From Corynebacterium kroppenstedtii (lineage in GTDB: Bacteria; Actinomycetota; Actinomycetes; Mycobacteriales; Mycobacteriaceae): a stretch of DNA of 64,000 nucleotides. Where the stretch lies: NCBI RefSeq assembly GCF_003243515.1, contig NZ_QFRA01000014.1, forward strand, positions 1 to 64,000. Direction: 5' to 3'. Shown here one piece after another: positions 16,374-25,592 of this stretch. The notes under the pieces are model-generated. The model searched no databases. It was not told where the DNA came from and saw nothing but the letters and a program-made list of their open reading frames with translations. Within the stretch, counting starts at the first letter, position 1, and each line of letters opens with the position of its first letter. The translations under genes and the position numbers were made by a program.

Positions 16374-17423
16374 TTAGTTGCCCTTCAACCAGTGGGCTAC
16401 TTCAGTGGCATAGTACGTGAAGATCATGTCCGCACCGGCCCGTCGAATAGAGGTCAACGATTCCAGCACGATGCGTCGCCGATCGATCCACCCATTCTGT
16501 GCGGCGGCCTCAATCATGGAGTATTCGCCACTGACCTGGTACGCAGCCACGGGAACGGGCGAGAAGTCCGCAACCTCGCGAACCACATCCAAGTACGCCA
16601 TGGCCGGCTTAACCATCACCATGTCCGCACCCTCGTCGATATCCAGCTGCACCTCAAGCAACGATTCGCGACGGTTCGCGGGATCCTGCTGGTAGGCCTT
16701 CCGATCACCCTGCAGCGAACATCCCACAGCATCGCGGAACGGCCCGAAGAACGCCGACGCATACTTCGCCGAGTACGCCATGATCGACACATCCTCATAA
16801 CCAGCGTCGTCAAGCCCGCGTCGGATCTCCGCGACCTGCCCGTCCATCATCCCCGATGGGCTGACAATGTGCGCCCCCGCCTTGGCCTGCGATACCGCCA
16901 TCTTCACATTCAGTGGCACGGTCTTGTCATTATTAACGACGACGGTCCCGTGCTTGTCTTCCGTCAGCACCCCGCAGTGCCCGTGATCGGTGAATTCGTC
17001 CAAGCAGGTATCGGCCATGACCAGGATGCTGTCACCGAATTCCTTACGCACCGCGGCGATTCCGCGGTTGAGGATGCCGTCCGGGTTCCACGCCTCGGAT
17101 CCTTGGGCGTCTTTCTCCTCCTCGAGGGGGATGCCGAACAGGTCAACGCACCGCACGCCGGCGTCGCGGGCCTCGCGAACAGCGTCGAGAAGAGAGGACA
17201 CCGTATGTTGGTACTGCCCCGGCATGGAGGGGATTTCTTCCGGCTTGTCAATGCCATCGCGGACAAATAACACCTGGATCAGGTTGGCCGGATCTAAACG
17301 AGTCTCTGCGACGAAATCCCGCATCGTCGCCGACGTCCGCAAACGGCGGGGGCGACGTTGAAGACCTAAGCTATCGCGGGATGTGCGGTTCGTGCTCTGA
17401 GAGGATTCGTTAGTTTGTGACAT
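16374..17423 (-). CDS. hemB: delta-aminolevulinic acid dehydratase (porphobilinogen synthase) HemB
   Basis: Condenses two 5-aminolevulinate molecules into porphobilinogen. Both Schiff-base lysine segments are present: YSAKYASAFFGPFRDA and MVKPAMAYLDVV. The metal-site segment reads MADTCLDEFTDHGHCG, with Asp in place of two of the three zinc cysteines, so it is the Mg-type rather than the zinc-type enzyme. ATG 17423 gives 349 residues; an in-frame GTG at 17453 would add ten. It lies about 35 bp after the cobA-hemD stop in the same direction. Confidence 0.95.
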   Translation of the reverse strand: MSQTNESSQSTNRTSRDSLGLQRRPRRLRTSATMRDFVAETRLDPANLIQVLFVRDGIDKPEEIPSMPGQYQHTVSSLLDAVREARDAGVRCVDLFGIPLEEEKDAQGSEAWNPDGILNRGIAAVRKEFGDSILVMADTCLDEFTDHGHCGVLTEDKHGTVVVNNDKTVPLNVKMAVSQAKAGAHIVSPSGMMDGQVAEIRRGLDDAGYEDVSIMAYSAKYASAFFGPFRDAVGCSLQGDRKAYQQDPANRRESLLEVQLDIDEGADMVMVKPAMAYLDVVREVADFSPVPVAAYQVSGEYSMIEAAAQNGWIDRRRIVLESLTSIRRAGADMIFTYYATEVAHWLKGN

Positions 17424-17458
17424 GCGCCCCAGGGTACTACGTGGTCCCGACACACTAC

Positions 17459-19117
17459 TTACGAGGACTTTTTCTTCTTCCGCGCTTTCCTCGGCGGCGG
17501 CAGCTGCCCCGCCGCGCGCAAACCTGCCACATGTTCAGCCAGCGCGTCCACGAGTTCGGGAATCCCGGCTTCTTCCGGCACGACGTCGACGCGCAAACCA
17601 CATTCCTTCGCGGTCGCTGCCGCCATCGGGCCGATGCAGGCAATAATTGTGCGCTGGTGCGGTTTCCCGGCGATGCCAACAAGGTTCTTCACCGTCGACG
17701 ATGACGTGAAGCACACCGCGTCGAACCCGCCGGACTTAATCATGTGGCGAATATCAGCGCTGGGCGGGGCCGCGCGAACGGTGCGGTAGGCCACGACATC
17801 GTCCACGTCCCAGCCCAAGTCAATGAGACCATCAACCAGAACGTCGGTGGCAATATCTGCACGGGGAAGAAAAACCCTGTTCACGGGGTCAATATCGGCA
17901 TCATAGGGCGGGAAAACATCCACTAGTCCCGACGCGGAACGCGCATTGGCTGGAGGCATGAGCTCGGGATTAATGCCCAGGTCCGTCACAGCCTTGGCCG
18001 TTTTCTTCCCGACGGTCGCGATGCTCACCCCAGCGAAGGCGCGGGCGTCCAGGCCGATCGCTGTCAGTTTTTCCCACACGGCTTTCACCGCGTTCACCGA
18101 CGTGAAGACGATCCACTGGTAGCGCCCGTCAACCAAACCCTTGATGGCGCGTTCCATCTGGGCCGGGCTGCGCGGGGGCTCCACAGAGATCGTCGGCACT
18201 TCCCACGGGATCGCACCGTGTTGAGCCAAGCGGGTACTCATCGGCCCTGCCTGCGACTTTGCTCGGGGCACCAACACCGACCAGCCGTACAACGCCCGGT
18301 TTTCCCACCACGAGTACTTGTTGCGCGCACCGACCTCGACGCCAATGGTGACCACCAAATGACCTGGCAGATCGCCCTCGCACGATGTCAACGTGCCCAA
18401 AGTGACGTCGTAGGTTTTCTGCAAACGAGTAGTGCCATTCACCGTCACGGTGGCCGGCGTACTTTCGGGCAGACCGCGGTCCACCAGCCGGGACTCGATG
18501 ACGGGGAGGTCCTGCGCCTCCGCCTGGAGAACCAGCGGCTGGGGTGCCTGAGCCAGCCGGTCCCACGTCGCGGTATCGTCGCTACCCGTCACATCCGTTT
18601 CGGTAAAACTCGAACCGACGGCAATCCCCGCGAACGACGGAACCGTCGAGGGAACCGACATTCCCGGAACAACCTGGAAATCGGCATCGTGAGCCGCGAC
18701 AGCACTAATTTCCGCTAACACCGAGGTATTACCCAAAGGGTTACCCGCTACCAGGCGAATAACGTCGGTACCCGTGGCAGCCTGAGCCAACATGGCATCG
18801 GCCATCGTCTGAGGGTCGCCCTCGGGACTGCGAATATTCGCCGCCGTCGGGGGCGGAGGGGGCGTTGGCCGTCGGCGAGACCCTCTTGCTTTCGCTTCCT
18901 CCACCATCCGGGCAAACTCTTGCTCGGCTTCCTCTACTTTTTCGCGCGGAACGGGGACATCTTGTCCCACGAGGCGGCAAATAGGTTCACCGACGCCGTC
19001 ATCTACCCATGCGTCCGCAATAGATGTCAGAACTTCTCGTGCGCGCACCGTTAAGAGGTCAGGGTTACCGGGGCCGGCACCGACGAACAGGATGCGCCCT
19101 GGAGTCGAGTTGGTCAT
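17459..19117 (-). CDS. hemD: fused uroporphyrinogen-III methyltransferase/uroporphyrinogen-III synthase
   Basis: A 552-residue two-domain protein. The N-terminal half is a tetrapyrrole methylase-like domain (RILFVGAGPGNPDLLTVRAREVL; VIRLVAGNPLGNTSVLAEI) that would use SAM, and the C-terminal half (from about residue 290) is HemD, which closes hydroxymethylbilane to uroporphyrinogen III (GWSVLVPRAKSQAG; WIVFTSVNAVKAVW; FDAVCFTSSSTVKNL). This CobA-HemD fusion is characteristic of corynebacteria and mycobacteria. A Pro-rich insertion (RRRPTPPPPPTAAN) interrupts the first domain, so its methylase activity is uncertain. ATG 19117 has AAGGA upstream. It ends in a basic tail. Confidence 0.92.
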   Translation of the reverse strand: MTNSTPGRILFVGAGPGNPDLLTVRAREVLTSIADAWVDDGVGEPICRLVGQDVPVPREKVEEAEQEFARMVEEAKARGSRRRPTPPPPPTAANIRSPEGDPQTMADAMLAQAATGTDVIRLVAGNPLGNTSVLAEISAVAAHDADFQVVPGMSVPSTVPSFAGIAVGSSFTETDVTGSDDTATWDRLAQAPQPLVLQAEAQDLPVIESRLVDRGLPESTPATVTVNGTTRLQKTYDVTLGTLTSCEGDLPGHLVVTIGVEVGARNKYSWWENRALYGWSVLVPRAKSQAGPMSTRLAQHGAIPWEVPTISVEPPRSPAQMERAIKGLVDGRYQWIVFTSVNAVKAVWEKLTAIGLDARAFAGVSIATVGKKTAKAVTDLGINPELMPPANARSASGLVDVFPPYDADIDPVNRVFLPRADIATDVLVDGLIDLGWDVDDVVAYRTVRAAPPSADIRHMIKSGGFDAVCFTSSSTVKNLVGIAGKPHQRTIIACIGPMAAATAKECGLRVDVVPEEAGIPELVDALAEHVAGLRAAGQLPPPRKARKKKKSS

Positions 19118-19266
19118 GGAGATCCTTTATAGCGGGGTCGAACCGCGGCTAATTTTGACTAAAAGAGAATAAATCCTACTACGTACTCAATCCAAAACGA
19201 CGACACCCTCCGACATCACAGACAGGGGCTAGTACCCGGCCGACGGAGGGCCCCACACCGGCGCAC

Positions 19267-20154
19267 TCACATCAAATCCATCGCGCCATGCGCACGTAGA
19301 TACTCCGCTGCTTGGTGGCCAATGTCCTCGGTTGGTTCGCCTTCGGAACTCCACGTCACACGCTTGGAACCGTCCACCGCGAACACGCCCGCACGGAACG
19401 AATCCTCCGTCGCATAGGCACCCACGGGGGCGGTACATCCCGCGTTCAACGAGGCCAACACCGCACGCTCCGCGATAGCTCGACGGTGAGACATCTCGTG
19501 GTCAAGCACACGAATCGCATACAGGGCTTCCTCGGAACAATTCTCCTTCCCCTCAGCGACGACCTCCACCGCCAGCGCGCCCTGCGCCGGAGCAGGTAGC
19601 ACCGTGTCCACGTCCAGCGTTTCCGTCGCCTCCCCCAGACGACCAAGACGCTCCACACCGGCGCGCGCCAAAATCACCGCGTCCAGGTCTTTCCCTAACC
19701 GCCCGATACGCGTATCGACGTTGCCGCGGATAGGCACGACGGTGCAGTCCGGCCTCAGCGCCCGGACCTGCCCCATGCGCCGTGGGGCACCGGTTCCAAT
19801 CATCGACCCGGCCGGCAAGTCCGCCAGCGGAATCCTGTCGCGGGAGAACACCACGTCACGGGCGTCGACCCTGGGCGGAACGGCCAAACGAAAACGCGGG
19901 TCAGGTGCCGTCGGCAAGTCTTTGAAGGAATGCACAGCCAACGAGCACTCACCCGCGGCAAGTGCCGTGCGGAGTGTCTGCGTGAACACGCCGACGCCGA
20001 TCCGAGCAACAGGAGTACCAGCACCCTGTGACGCGTCCCCCGGTGTATGAACTGTGAATAGTTCAGCTTCTAATCCGGCGGAAATCAGCGCGTCCCGGAC
20101 GTGCCCAGCTTGGGTTAATGCAAGCGCGGAACCCCTGGTGCCAATACGAATCAT
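19267..20154 (-). CDS. hemC: porphobilinogen deaminase HemC
   Basis: Polymerises four porphobilinogen units into hydroxymethylbilane. It has the N-terminal signature IRIGTRGSALALTQAG, the active-site region HSFKDLPT, arginine clusters (GAPRRMGQVRALRP; IRGNVDTRIGRL) and the cysteine that carries the dipyrromethane cofactor in SLNAGCTAPVGAYA. At 295 residues it has the usual length. It overlaps the hemA stop by four bases, so the two are translationally coupled. About 150 bp separate it from cobA-hemD. Confidence 0.95.
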   Translation of the reverse strand: MIRIGTRGSALALTQAGHVRDALISAGLEAELFTVHTPGDASQGAGTPVARIGVGVFTQTLRTALAAGECSLAVHSFKDLPTAPDPRFRLAVPPRVDARDVVFSRDRIPLADLPAGSMIGTGAPRRMGQVRALRPDCTVVPIRGNVDTRIGRLGKDLDAVILARAGVERLGRLGEATETLDVDTVLPAPAQGALAVEVVAEGKENCSEEALYAIRVLDHEMSHRRAIAERAVLASLNAGCTAPVGAYATEDSFRAGVFAVDGSKRVTWSSEGEPTEDIGHQAAEYLRAHGAMDLM

Positions 20155-21689
20155 GAATGCCCTTTCTTCACATCCGATCCATCATGTCGAAGCCCCATGA
20201 TCGCTCCCATACCACGAGGGTCGGCGGGATCAGGCAAGGCCATAGGAACAGCGTAGTTGGTCAATGACGAATCTGGTTGTGGCACAGAGGGCTCCGGCCG
20301 TCCTTCGGCCGCCGACGGGTACTCCACATCGTCCAGGCCGAACAGGTCCCGGATCGCGTCCGAATAGGTCATATCCGTGTGGCCGGCCAGTTTCTTGAGC
20401 TGAACTGTCGGCGTGTGCATGAGCTTATCCACGACGCGCTTCATGGCGCTGTGGACTTCTTTGCGTTCTTTCTCGCTCAGGTCCGGGGTGCGGGAATCGA
20501 TCCGGTCCAGCTCACTGCGCAAAATGTCCGCACCGCGACGACGCAACGCCTTGACCGTCGGCACGACATCTTGGCTACGAATGCGCTCGACGTATGACCG
20601 CAGTTCCTCGGCGACGACGGACCGTGCCAGTGCAGCCGCATCATCAGAGACGATGCTGGGCTGGGCACTTTCTGGTAATCCCTGGTTGTGCTTGACGACG
20701 TCGCTCTGGTCCTCGAGGGCAGCGCGGCGCTCTTTCTGCATTGTGTCGATATTCAACACGGTGACGCCGGGGCGAGGAGCGCACACGACGTCGCGAGGAA
20801 GAGACAAATCACAAATGACAAGGTTGGCGGAGGTTTCGGACGAAACGCCGTGGTGCTGTTCGGCGCGAGCCGCGAGTGCCTGGTCAACCATCGGAGTATC
20901 GACTAACGGATCCAAGGCTCCGGTAGCGGTGACGACGATATCCGCGCGGGACATCTCTGTCACAAGGTCGGACAGATCGGTCGCATCTGCTGATACGCCC
21001 ACCTCGCGGGCGTGGGACGCCACTTTTTGCGCGCGACCCAGCGTGCGGTTAGCAATGGTCATCGACGCGCCGAAGCGACCAAGGTGCGTCGAGGCCAACG
21101 AGGCCATCGCACCGGCCCCCACCACGAGCGCGTGGCGTCCGTCGAGGTTGTCAACCCCCATCGCATACAGGGCCTGGCGGACGGCGAAGGACACCATCGA
21201 CGGGCCTTCGTCGTCAATATCGGTCTCGGCATGAACGCGTTTGCCAGTGCGCAGCGCACGATGCGCCAATTCGTGCAGCCCGTGCCCGATGGTGCCATCC
21301 TCTGTGGCGCTTGCGTACGCGTCGCGAATCTGGCCAATAATCTGCTGCTCCCCCACAACCATGGAGTCCAAACCAGCAGCAACGCGGAGCATGTGTTCCA
21401 CGGCGGACTCGGCGTATCGCACGTATAAGTGCGGGAACAGCTCAGACACCGACGCGCCCGAATACCGCGAAATGGTATCGACGATGTGCTCCACCGTGGG
21501 GTGGAAGCCCTCACACACCACGTAGAACTCGGTGCGGTTGCACGTGGAAACGATCAATGCCTCAGAAATAAACGGCTCAGTCAGAAGGTCCGCCGCCACC
21601 TTAGGGCGGTCCTCCGCACTTACCGTAGCCCGCTCCAACAAGGAAACAGGTGCACATCGATACGACATGCCTACGAGCACAATGCTCAC
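20151..21689 (-). CDS. hemA: glutamyl-tRNA reductase HemA
   Basis: First enzyme of the C5 haem pathway; it reduces glutamyl-tRNA(Glu) to glutamate-1-semialdehyde with NADPH. The active-site cysteine lies in SEALIVSTCNRTEFY, followed by the GEQQIIGQIRDAY helix and the NADPH motif VVGAGAMASLASTHL. The GTG at 21689 is preceded by GAGGAGG, a very strong ribosome site. At 512 residues it is longer than usual because of a C-terminal tail (PSAAEGRPEPSVPQ onward). It heads the haem block and has a 446-bp upstream gap that should hold the promoter. Confidence 0.95.
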   Translation of the reverse strand: MSIVLVGMSYRCAPVSLLERATVSAEDRPKVAADLLTEPFISEALIVSTCNRTEFYVVCEGFHPTVEHIVDTISRYSGASVSELFPHLYVRYAESAVEHMLRVAAGLDSMVVGEQQIIGQIRDAYASATEDGTIGHGLHELAHRALRTGKRVHAETDIDDEGPSMVSFAVRQALYAMGVDNLDGRHALVVGAGAMASLASTHLGRFGASMTIANRTLGRAQKVASHAREVGVSADATDLSDLVTEMSRADIVVTATGALDPLVDTPMVDQALAARAEQHHGVSSETSANLVICDLSLPRDVVCAPRPGVTVLNIDTMQKERRAALEDQSDVVKHNQGLPESAQPSIVSDDAAALARSVVAEELRSYVERIRSQDVVPTVKALRRRGADILRSELDRIDSRTPDLSEKERKEVHSAMKRVVDKLMHTPTVQLKKLAGHTDMTYSDAIRDLFGLDDVEYPSAAEGRPEPSVPQPDSSLTNYAVPMALPDPADPRGMGAIMGLRHDGSDVKKGHS

Positions 21690-22135
21690 GAAAGAACCTC
21701 CTCGCAGGGGATCCCCGCTCTTCTCTGTGCGGGTGCCGGACTGTCCCCCAGCACAGAAGTCACCGGAAGGGTCGTCATCCTTACGGAACTCTCTGAGCTA
21801 GCTGAGCGCCCCACTCGGCCCGTTCGACAGGCCAACCAGGGCACCCCGGGAGTCTCTACTAGCAGCTGCAGTAACAGGGGTAACACAGCCGATCCCACAT
21901 ATTCGATTAAACACCGTATCCGCTTTGCCCCTTCCATGACAAAGAAAGCGGTTACTTACGGCGTGTGGGCCACACATGAGGGGGTAAACGCCCAGATTTT
22001 GGAGGTATTCCACAACAATTCGGGCAACCCCGGTAAGGCCAGGCAAAAATTTCATAAAACCGGTCGGAGTCAGACAGTACTCATTGTCGACGGTGGCCAT
22101 CTGCAGGACGCGGTGTTCACGCCCGACGGCACCCC
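21690..22135. other. 446-bp region upstream of hemA, no gene recognised
   Basis: Separates the glutaredoxin-like gene from hemA on the minus strand. Short frames are present but their composition does not look like protein. It contains a 13-bp palindrome at 21963-21975 and a CCGCTTT/AAAGCGG inverted pair at about 21920-21955. It probably carries the hemA promoter and leader. No riboswitch or T-box could be identified. Confidence 0.5.
21963..21975. promoter_or_regulatory. 13-bp perfect palindrome upstream of hemA
   Basis: GTGTGGGCCACAC has two exact six-base arms around one central base, about 275 bp before the hemA start. It has the symmetry of an operator for a dimeric regulator. It does not match the GlxR consensus (TGTGA-N6-TCACA). 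The regulator is unknown, and chance occurrence is possible. Confidence 0.35.
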
Positions 22136-22372
22136 TCACGCTTCCAGAGCGGCGATGAGGTCCTCGTCGTCAATTTCCCAACAGGCAATTTCGTCGTCGT
22201 CGACGAGAACGACGGGAACACGATCCCCGAATTCCATCGCCAAGCTTGTGTCGGAATCAACGTCCGTGACCACAAACCCGGCACCCCAACGGTGGCAGAT
22301 CGGGCGAATCTGCTCCGCAACACGTCGGCACGATCCACATGATTGCCTCACCATCAACTCAACCTGATGCAT
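22136..22372 (-). CDS. glutaredoxin-like protein (DUF836-type)
   Basis: A 78-residue thioredoxin-fold protein with a CxxC motif near the N-terminus (RQSCGSCRRV) and the cis-Pro segment DRVPVVLVDDDEIACWEID. This is the family next to hemA in mycobacteria (Rv0508). ATG 22372 is chosen as GAGG lies eight bases upstream; the GTG at 22378 would be too close to it. It is a probable thiol-redox protein of the cytoplasm, and possible links to HemA cysteine protection are only contextual. Confidence 0.85.
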   Translation of the reverse strand: MHQVELMVRQSCGSCRRVAEQIRPICHRWGAGFVVTDVDSDTSLAMEFGDRVPVVLVDDDEIACWEIDDEDLIAALEA

Positions 22373-22486
22373 ATACACGTCCTCAGATACGACAAAAGCC
22401 GGCCTCGGAGGCGAAGATCCGTACAGTCACGGTTCCACCCTCACCCGACAGGTCGGCTTTGGCGAGAGCTCCTCACGGAGCCCGGT

Positions 22487-22588
22487 TTACTTACCGAGCT
22501 TCCTACGCTGAACGCGGGTGCGGCGCAGAAGCTTGCGGTGCTTCTTCTTGGACATACGCTTGCGGCGCTTCTTAATGACAGAACCCAT
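22487..22588 (-). CDS. 33-residue very basic AURKAIP1/COX24-domain protein
   Basis: A tiny protein ([20 protein letters not shown] then [13 protein letters not shown]) with more than half of its residues Lys or Arg. It matches the short AURKAIP1/COX24-type proteins that are conserved in actinobacteria at this position (M. tuberculosis Rv0500B) and are thought to be ribosome-associated. ATG 22588 has an AAAGGA site. It is not overlapped by another credible gene. The call rests on composition, length and synteny. Confidence 0.88.
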
Positions 22589-22795
22589 GAGGAATCCTTT
22601 ATCGATAGTGAACAGTTTCTCGCCTACGCACGAGGCAGACACGAATGGCACCACTCTACCGGCCACGACGTGCTAAAACCAAAAGTGAAACGTAGGGCGC
22701 ATCTGCCACGCAGTGTCCGTCACAGACATATTCGCTGGTGGGGGTGAGACTTTTCTAGCCTCACCCCTCGCAACCAACGAGTAGATCGCGTGCGA

Positions 22796-22987
22796 CTAGA
22801 TCGCTTTGTAGTGCGACTCTTTAAGGTACTCATCCACCGCAGACTCGTGTACCCGGAAGGAACGCCCTACGCGAACAGCCGGAAGCTCACCGGCGTGGAC
22901 CAGGCGGTACACGGTCATCTTGGAGACTCGCATAATGTCTGCAACTTCAGCGACCGTCAGAAACGATCCGTTTTCTGCATGGCTCAT
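22796..22987 (-). CDS. BldC/MerR-type helix-turn-helix DNA-binding protein
   Basis: A 63-residue protein made almost entirely of an excisionase/MerR-like winged HTH: FLTVAEVADIMRVSKMTVYRL then VHAGELPAVRVGRSFRVHESAVDEYL. This is the BldC type found between proC and the basic 33-residue protein in mycobacteria (Rv0500A) and streptomycetes. ATG 22987 fits the family start; the frame upstream to 23047 is not supported. It is probably a transcription factor binding direct repeats; the target is unknown. Confidence 0.9.
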   Translation of the reverse strand: MSHAENGSFLTVAEVADIMRVSKMTVYRLVHAGELPAVRVGRSFRVHESAVDEYLKESHYKAI

Positions 22988-23262
22988 ACTCAGTTTTCTA
23001 CCTTTCGGCACGCCGCGCTGCAGGCTTCCCCTCCCGCAGGGTGACACGCACGTGCTTAGACCAGCTTAGCGTGAATGATGTGTCATAGCGATTATAGGGG
23101 GACACAACGTGTTAATTGTGCAGTTAAGAACACCTATGGAATCGATGAAAACCCATGAGCATCATGGGACGAATGTGAAACAAAGCAACCCAATTGGATT
23201 GCTTCTGGATTACTTCACGCCCCTAACTCTCACCGTTCAGTGCCGGAGCTTCCGGAGACGTC

Positions 23263-24105
23263 TTAGTTGTCGCCTGAATTATCCGACTTCGACGCCGGCT
23301 TCCCCAGCTCCTCAGACTTCTTCGCACAGGCTTCCATCGCCCGGTAAAAGGCGGTGCGCAAACCGTTCTCGTCGAGGGCGCGCGTCGCTGCACTCGTCGT
23401 CCCACCTGGCGACGACACGTTCGCGCGGAGCTGTACAGGGTCGACCCCCTCCTGCGTGGCCATCGTCGACGCGCCCAATGCTGTTTGCGAAGCCAACTCC
23501 TTAGCTAGTTCGCGGGGCAGCCCCAAGTTGACGCCGGCATCCGTCATAGCTTCCAGAACGAGGAAGAAATAGGCCGGGCCCGATCCGGACACAGCGGTCG
23601 CCGCATCCATTTGCGATTCTTTGACTTCCGCGGTGTAGCCCAACAGGCCGAGCAGGTCAGAGACTGTTTCCAGTTGCTCGTCAGAGACGAAGCGCCCCCG
23701 CGCGATCACATTGACGCCCTTACCCACGAGCATGGGAGTGTTGGGCATTACGCGCACAATCGCCGTCCCTGCGGAGGCGATACCTTCCAGCGAAGACAAT
23801 GTAATGCCTGCCGCCATGGACACCAGGATCGTGTCCGTGTCGTTGTGGTCGACGACATCTGCGATGCTTTCCACCACGCCGAGAGTGTCATAGGGCTTCA
23901 CGCACAGGAAAGCGATATCCGCGTTCTCTACCGCAGTTGCATCGTCGTCAACGGCGGTAACTCCATAGCGCTCTTTGAGTTCGTCGCTGCGCTCTGGGCG
24001 TCGATTAGCTACGACAATGTCCGTCGGATCGTAATCACCGGACAGTAGGCCCCCGATCAGGGCCTCGCCGATCTTTCCTCCACCAATTACCGCGATTTTA
24101 GTCAT
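23263..24105 (-). CDS. proC: pyrroline-5-carboxylate reductase ProC
   Basis: Final enzyme of proline synthesis, reducing pyrroline-5-carboxylate with NAD(P)H. It has the Rossmann motif IAVIGGGKIGEALIGGLL, the conserved VRVMPNTPMLVGKGV and the signature VSGSGPAYFFLVLEAM with DAGVNLGLPRELA, then the C-terminal SPGGTTSAATRALDENGLRT. Of 280 residues the last ones form a short polar tail. It stands alone with 215 bp after it and lies between the acidic membrane protein and the BldC gene. Confidence 0.96.
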   Translation of the reverse strand: MTKIAVIGGGKIGEALIGGLLSGDYDPTDIVVANRRPERSDELKERYGVTAVDDDATAVENADIAFLCVKPYDTLGVVESIADVVDHNDTDTILVSMAAGITLSSLEGIASAGTAIVRVMPNTPMLVGKGVNVIARGRFVSDEQLETVSDLLGLLGYTAEVKESQMDAATAVSGSGPAYFFLVLEAMTDAGVNLGLPRELAKELASQTALGASTMATQEGVDPVQLRANVSSPGGTTSAATRALDENGLRTAFYRAMEACAKKSEELGKPASKSDNSGDN

Positions 24106-24163
24106 GAAACCAGGGTGCCAGAGTCAACCATGCACGTCCACCGACACCGACGACGCAGGTTCA

Positions 24164-25369
24164 CTACATAACGACGAGGTACGGGCCAAAGGTCAGCGCG
24201 AGCCCCACAACCGCGGCAAGAAGCATGATGAGCTTGTCTTTTTCAAGCAGAAGAGCGTGAACCACCCCGACGAACACAAGGATCATAACGATGGCCAGCA
24301 AAGCCGTTAGCGGCACCGAGAACCTGTTCCACAGAATGGTGAACCCTTTGAACACGGCCACACCAGCAGCCAAGGCGACGATGATCTGGACGATCATCAA
24401 GCCAATGTTCATTTTGTCCGAGGACTCACCCTCGTCTGAGGAGGCACTCTTGCCCGACGACGTGACCCTGGCCGCGGCCCCGTCCCGGTCTGAAAACCGA
24501 TCGTCCTCATCGGAATACTCCGACAAGTAATCCGAATCCCCGCACTCTTCCTCCGGCAGGATCTCTTCCTGCTCATCGTGCCGATACACGGAATCATCAT
24601 CGATCTCAGAGCCGCCATCAGAGGGGTAACCGCCGCGCCCTAATCCCTGATCGTCGGCGTTATCGTCGACAGCCGCGAGGTCCTCGTCGGTAATCTGTTG
24701 CAGATTGCGAGTCTCTTCCGTCGACGGAGTTGACGCACGCGACGTCGCCACCGAAACGGAATCACGCGACTGATCATCGTCGATCTCGGAAGCACTGTCC
24801 GCTACAACACGGTCAGATCCGCCCTGATAGGCAACCCGATCCGCAACCAGATCATCCTCAGCAATGTCGCTGCTAATGGCCGAATCGTCTGACTCATCCG
24901 CACCCGCAGCCCACGTATCTTCACTCCATACAGTGTCCGCGGCGTCTTCAGCCTCGCCATCGTCTACGCGGTCGTCGGTACCCTGCTCGTCACGCGCATC
25001 GTTCTGCGCAGCTCGAGCCCAGGTTTCGTCAGACCACGACGAGTCGCTATCCACGGACTCGCTATCGGCTGAGTCGTTATCCACCGACTCACTATCCACC
25101 GACGCCGAGGTCTCAGCCTCTACCTCATCGGCCTCATCAACATCGACGTCCGTCGGCTCTTCGTACCCGCCGTTTTCGAGGTGTTCGTCGGTAACTTTCG
25201 GAATTGATCCCGTCAGTTCTGCGACAGACACGCCCCCCTGTTCAATGTTCCGGTGCCGTCGAGGGGCAACATCGGCATCGTTAGCCGGTTCCCCAGCCAC
25301 GTCGGCACTCTTCCGGCTCGCGGTGCGGCGAGCAAGAAGTTCTGCCACAGTTATTTGGTCGCCAGCCAT
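24164..25369 (-). CDS. Rv0497-like acidic membrane protein
   Basis: A 401-residue protein. It starts with ITVAELLARR, a motif echoed later as VSVAELTGSIP, and continues as a highly acidic Ser/Asp/Glu-rich region (about 60-300) with two similar units, SSWSDETWARAA and TVWSEDTWAAGA. Three membrane helices end the protein (about 305-400; MIVQIIVALAAGVAVFKGFTI, LTALLAIVMILVFVGVVHAL, KLIMLLAAVVGLALTFGPYL). ATG 25369 has AGAGGA upstream. Its place between ppx and proC and the VAEL motif match M. tuberculosis Rv0497. Function unknown. Confidence 0.82.
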   Translation of the reverse strand: MAGDQITVAELLARRTASRKSADVAGEPANDADVAPRRHRNIEQGGVSVAELTGSIPKVTDEHLENGGYEEPTDVDVDEADEVEAETSASVDSESVDNDSADSESVDSDSSWSDETWARAAQNDARDEQGTDDRVDDGEAEDAADTVWSEDTWAAGADESDDSAISSDIAEDDLVADRVAYQGGSDRVVADSASEIDDDQSRDSVSVATSRASTPSTEETRNLQQITDEDLAAVDDNADDQGLGRGGYPSDGGSEIDDDSVYRHDEQEEILPEEECGDSDYLSEYSDEDDRFSDRDGAAARVTSSGKSASSDEGESSDKMNIGLMIVQIIVALAAGVAVFKGFTILWNRFSVPLTALLAIVMILVFVGVVHALLLEKDKLIMLLAAVVGLALTFGPYLVVM

Positions 25370-25592
25370 ACCGTCCTCTCGACCATCAATGGAGAATGGC
25401 CCATTGTTCACGGGCCGGATATTAACGCCCTCAACCCTACCCAAGCGCAGGCCAACAATGAACATATGGCCACATTTTTGAGCCACAAACTAGTTTAACT
25501 CTTAGGTGTATAAGCCAAATAGTGTCGACAATCAAACGGTTACCGACGCTGCGACGGCCGCGAATGCCGGCGTCGCGGGGCCACAACCCCGC

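Noticed and set aside
21798..22139. 113-residue minus-strand frame in the hemA upstream gap
   Set aside because: No family resemblance, no ribosome site and low protein-like character; treated as non-coding.
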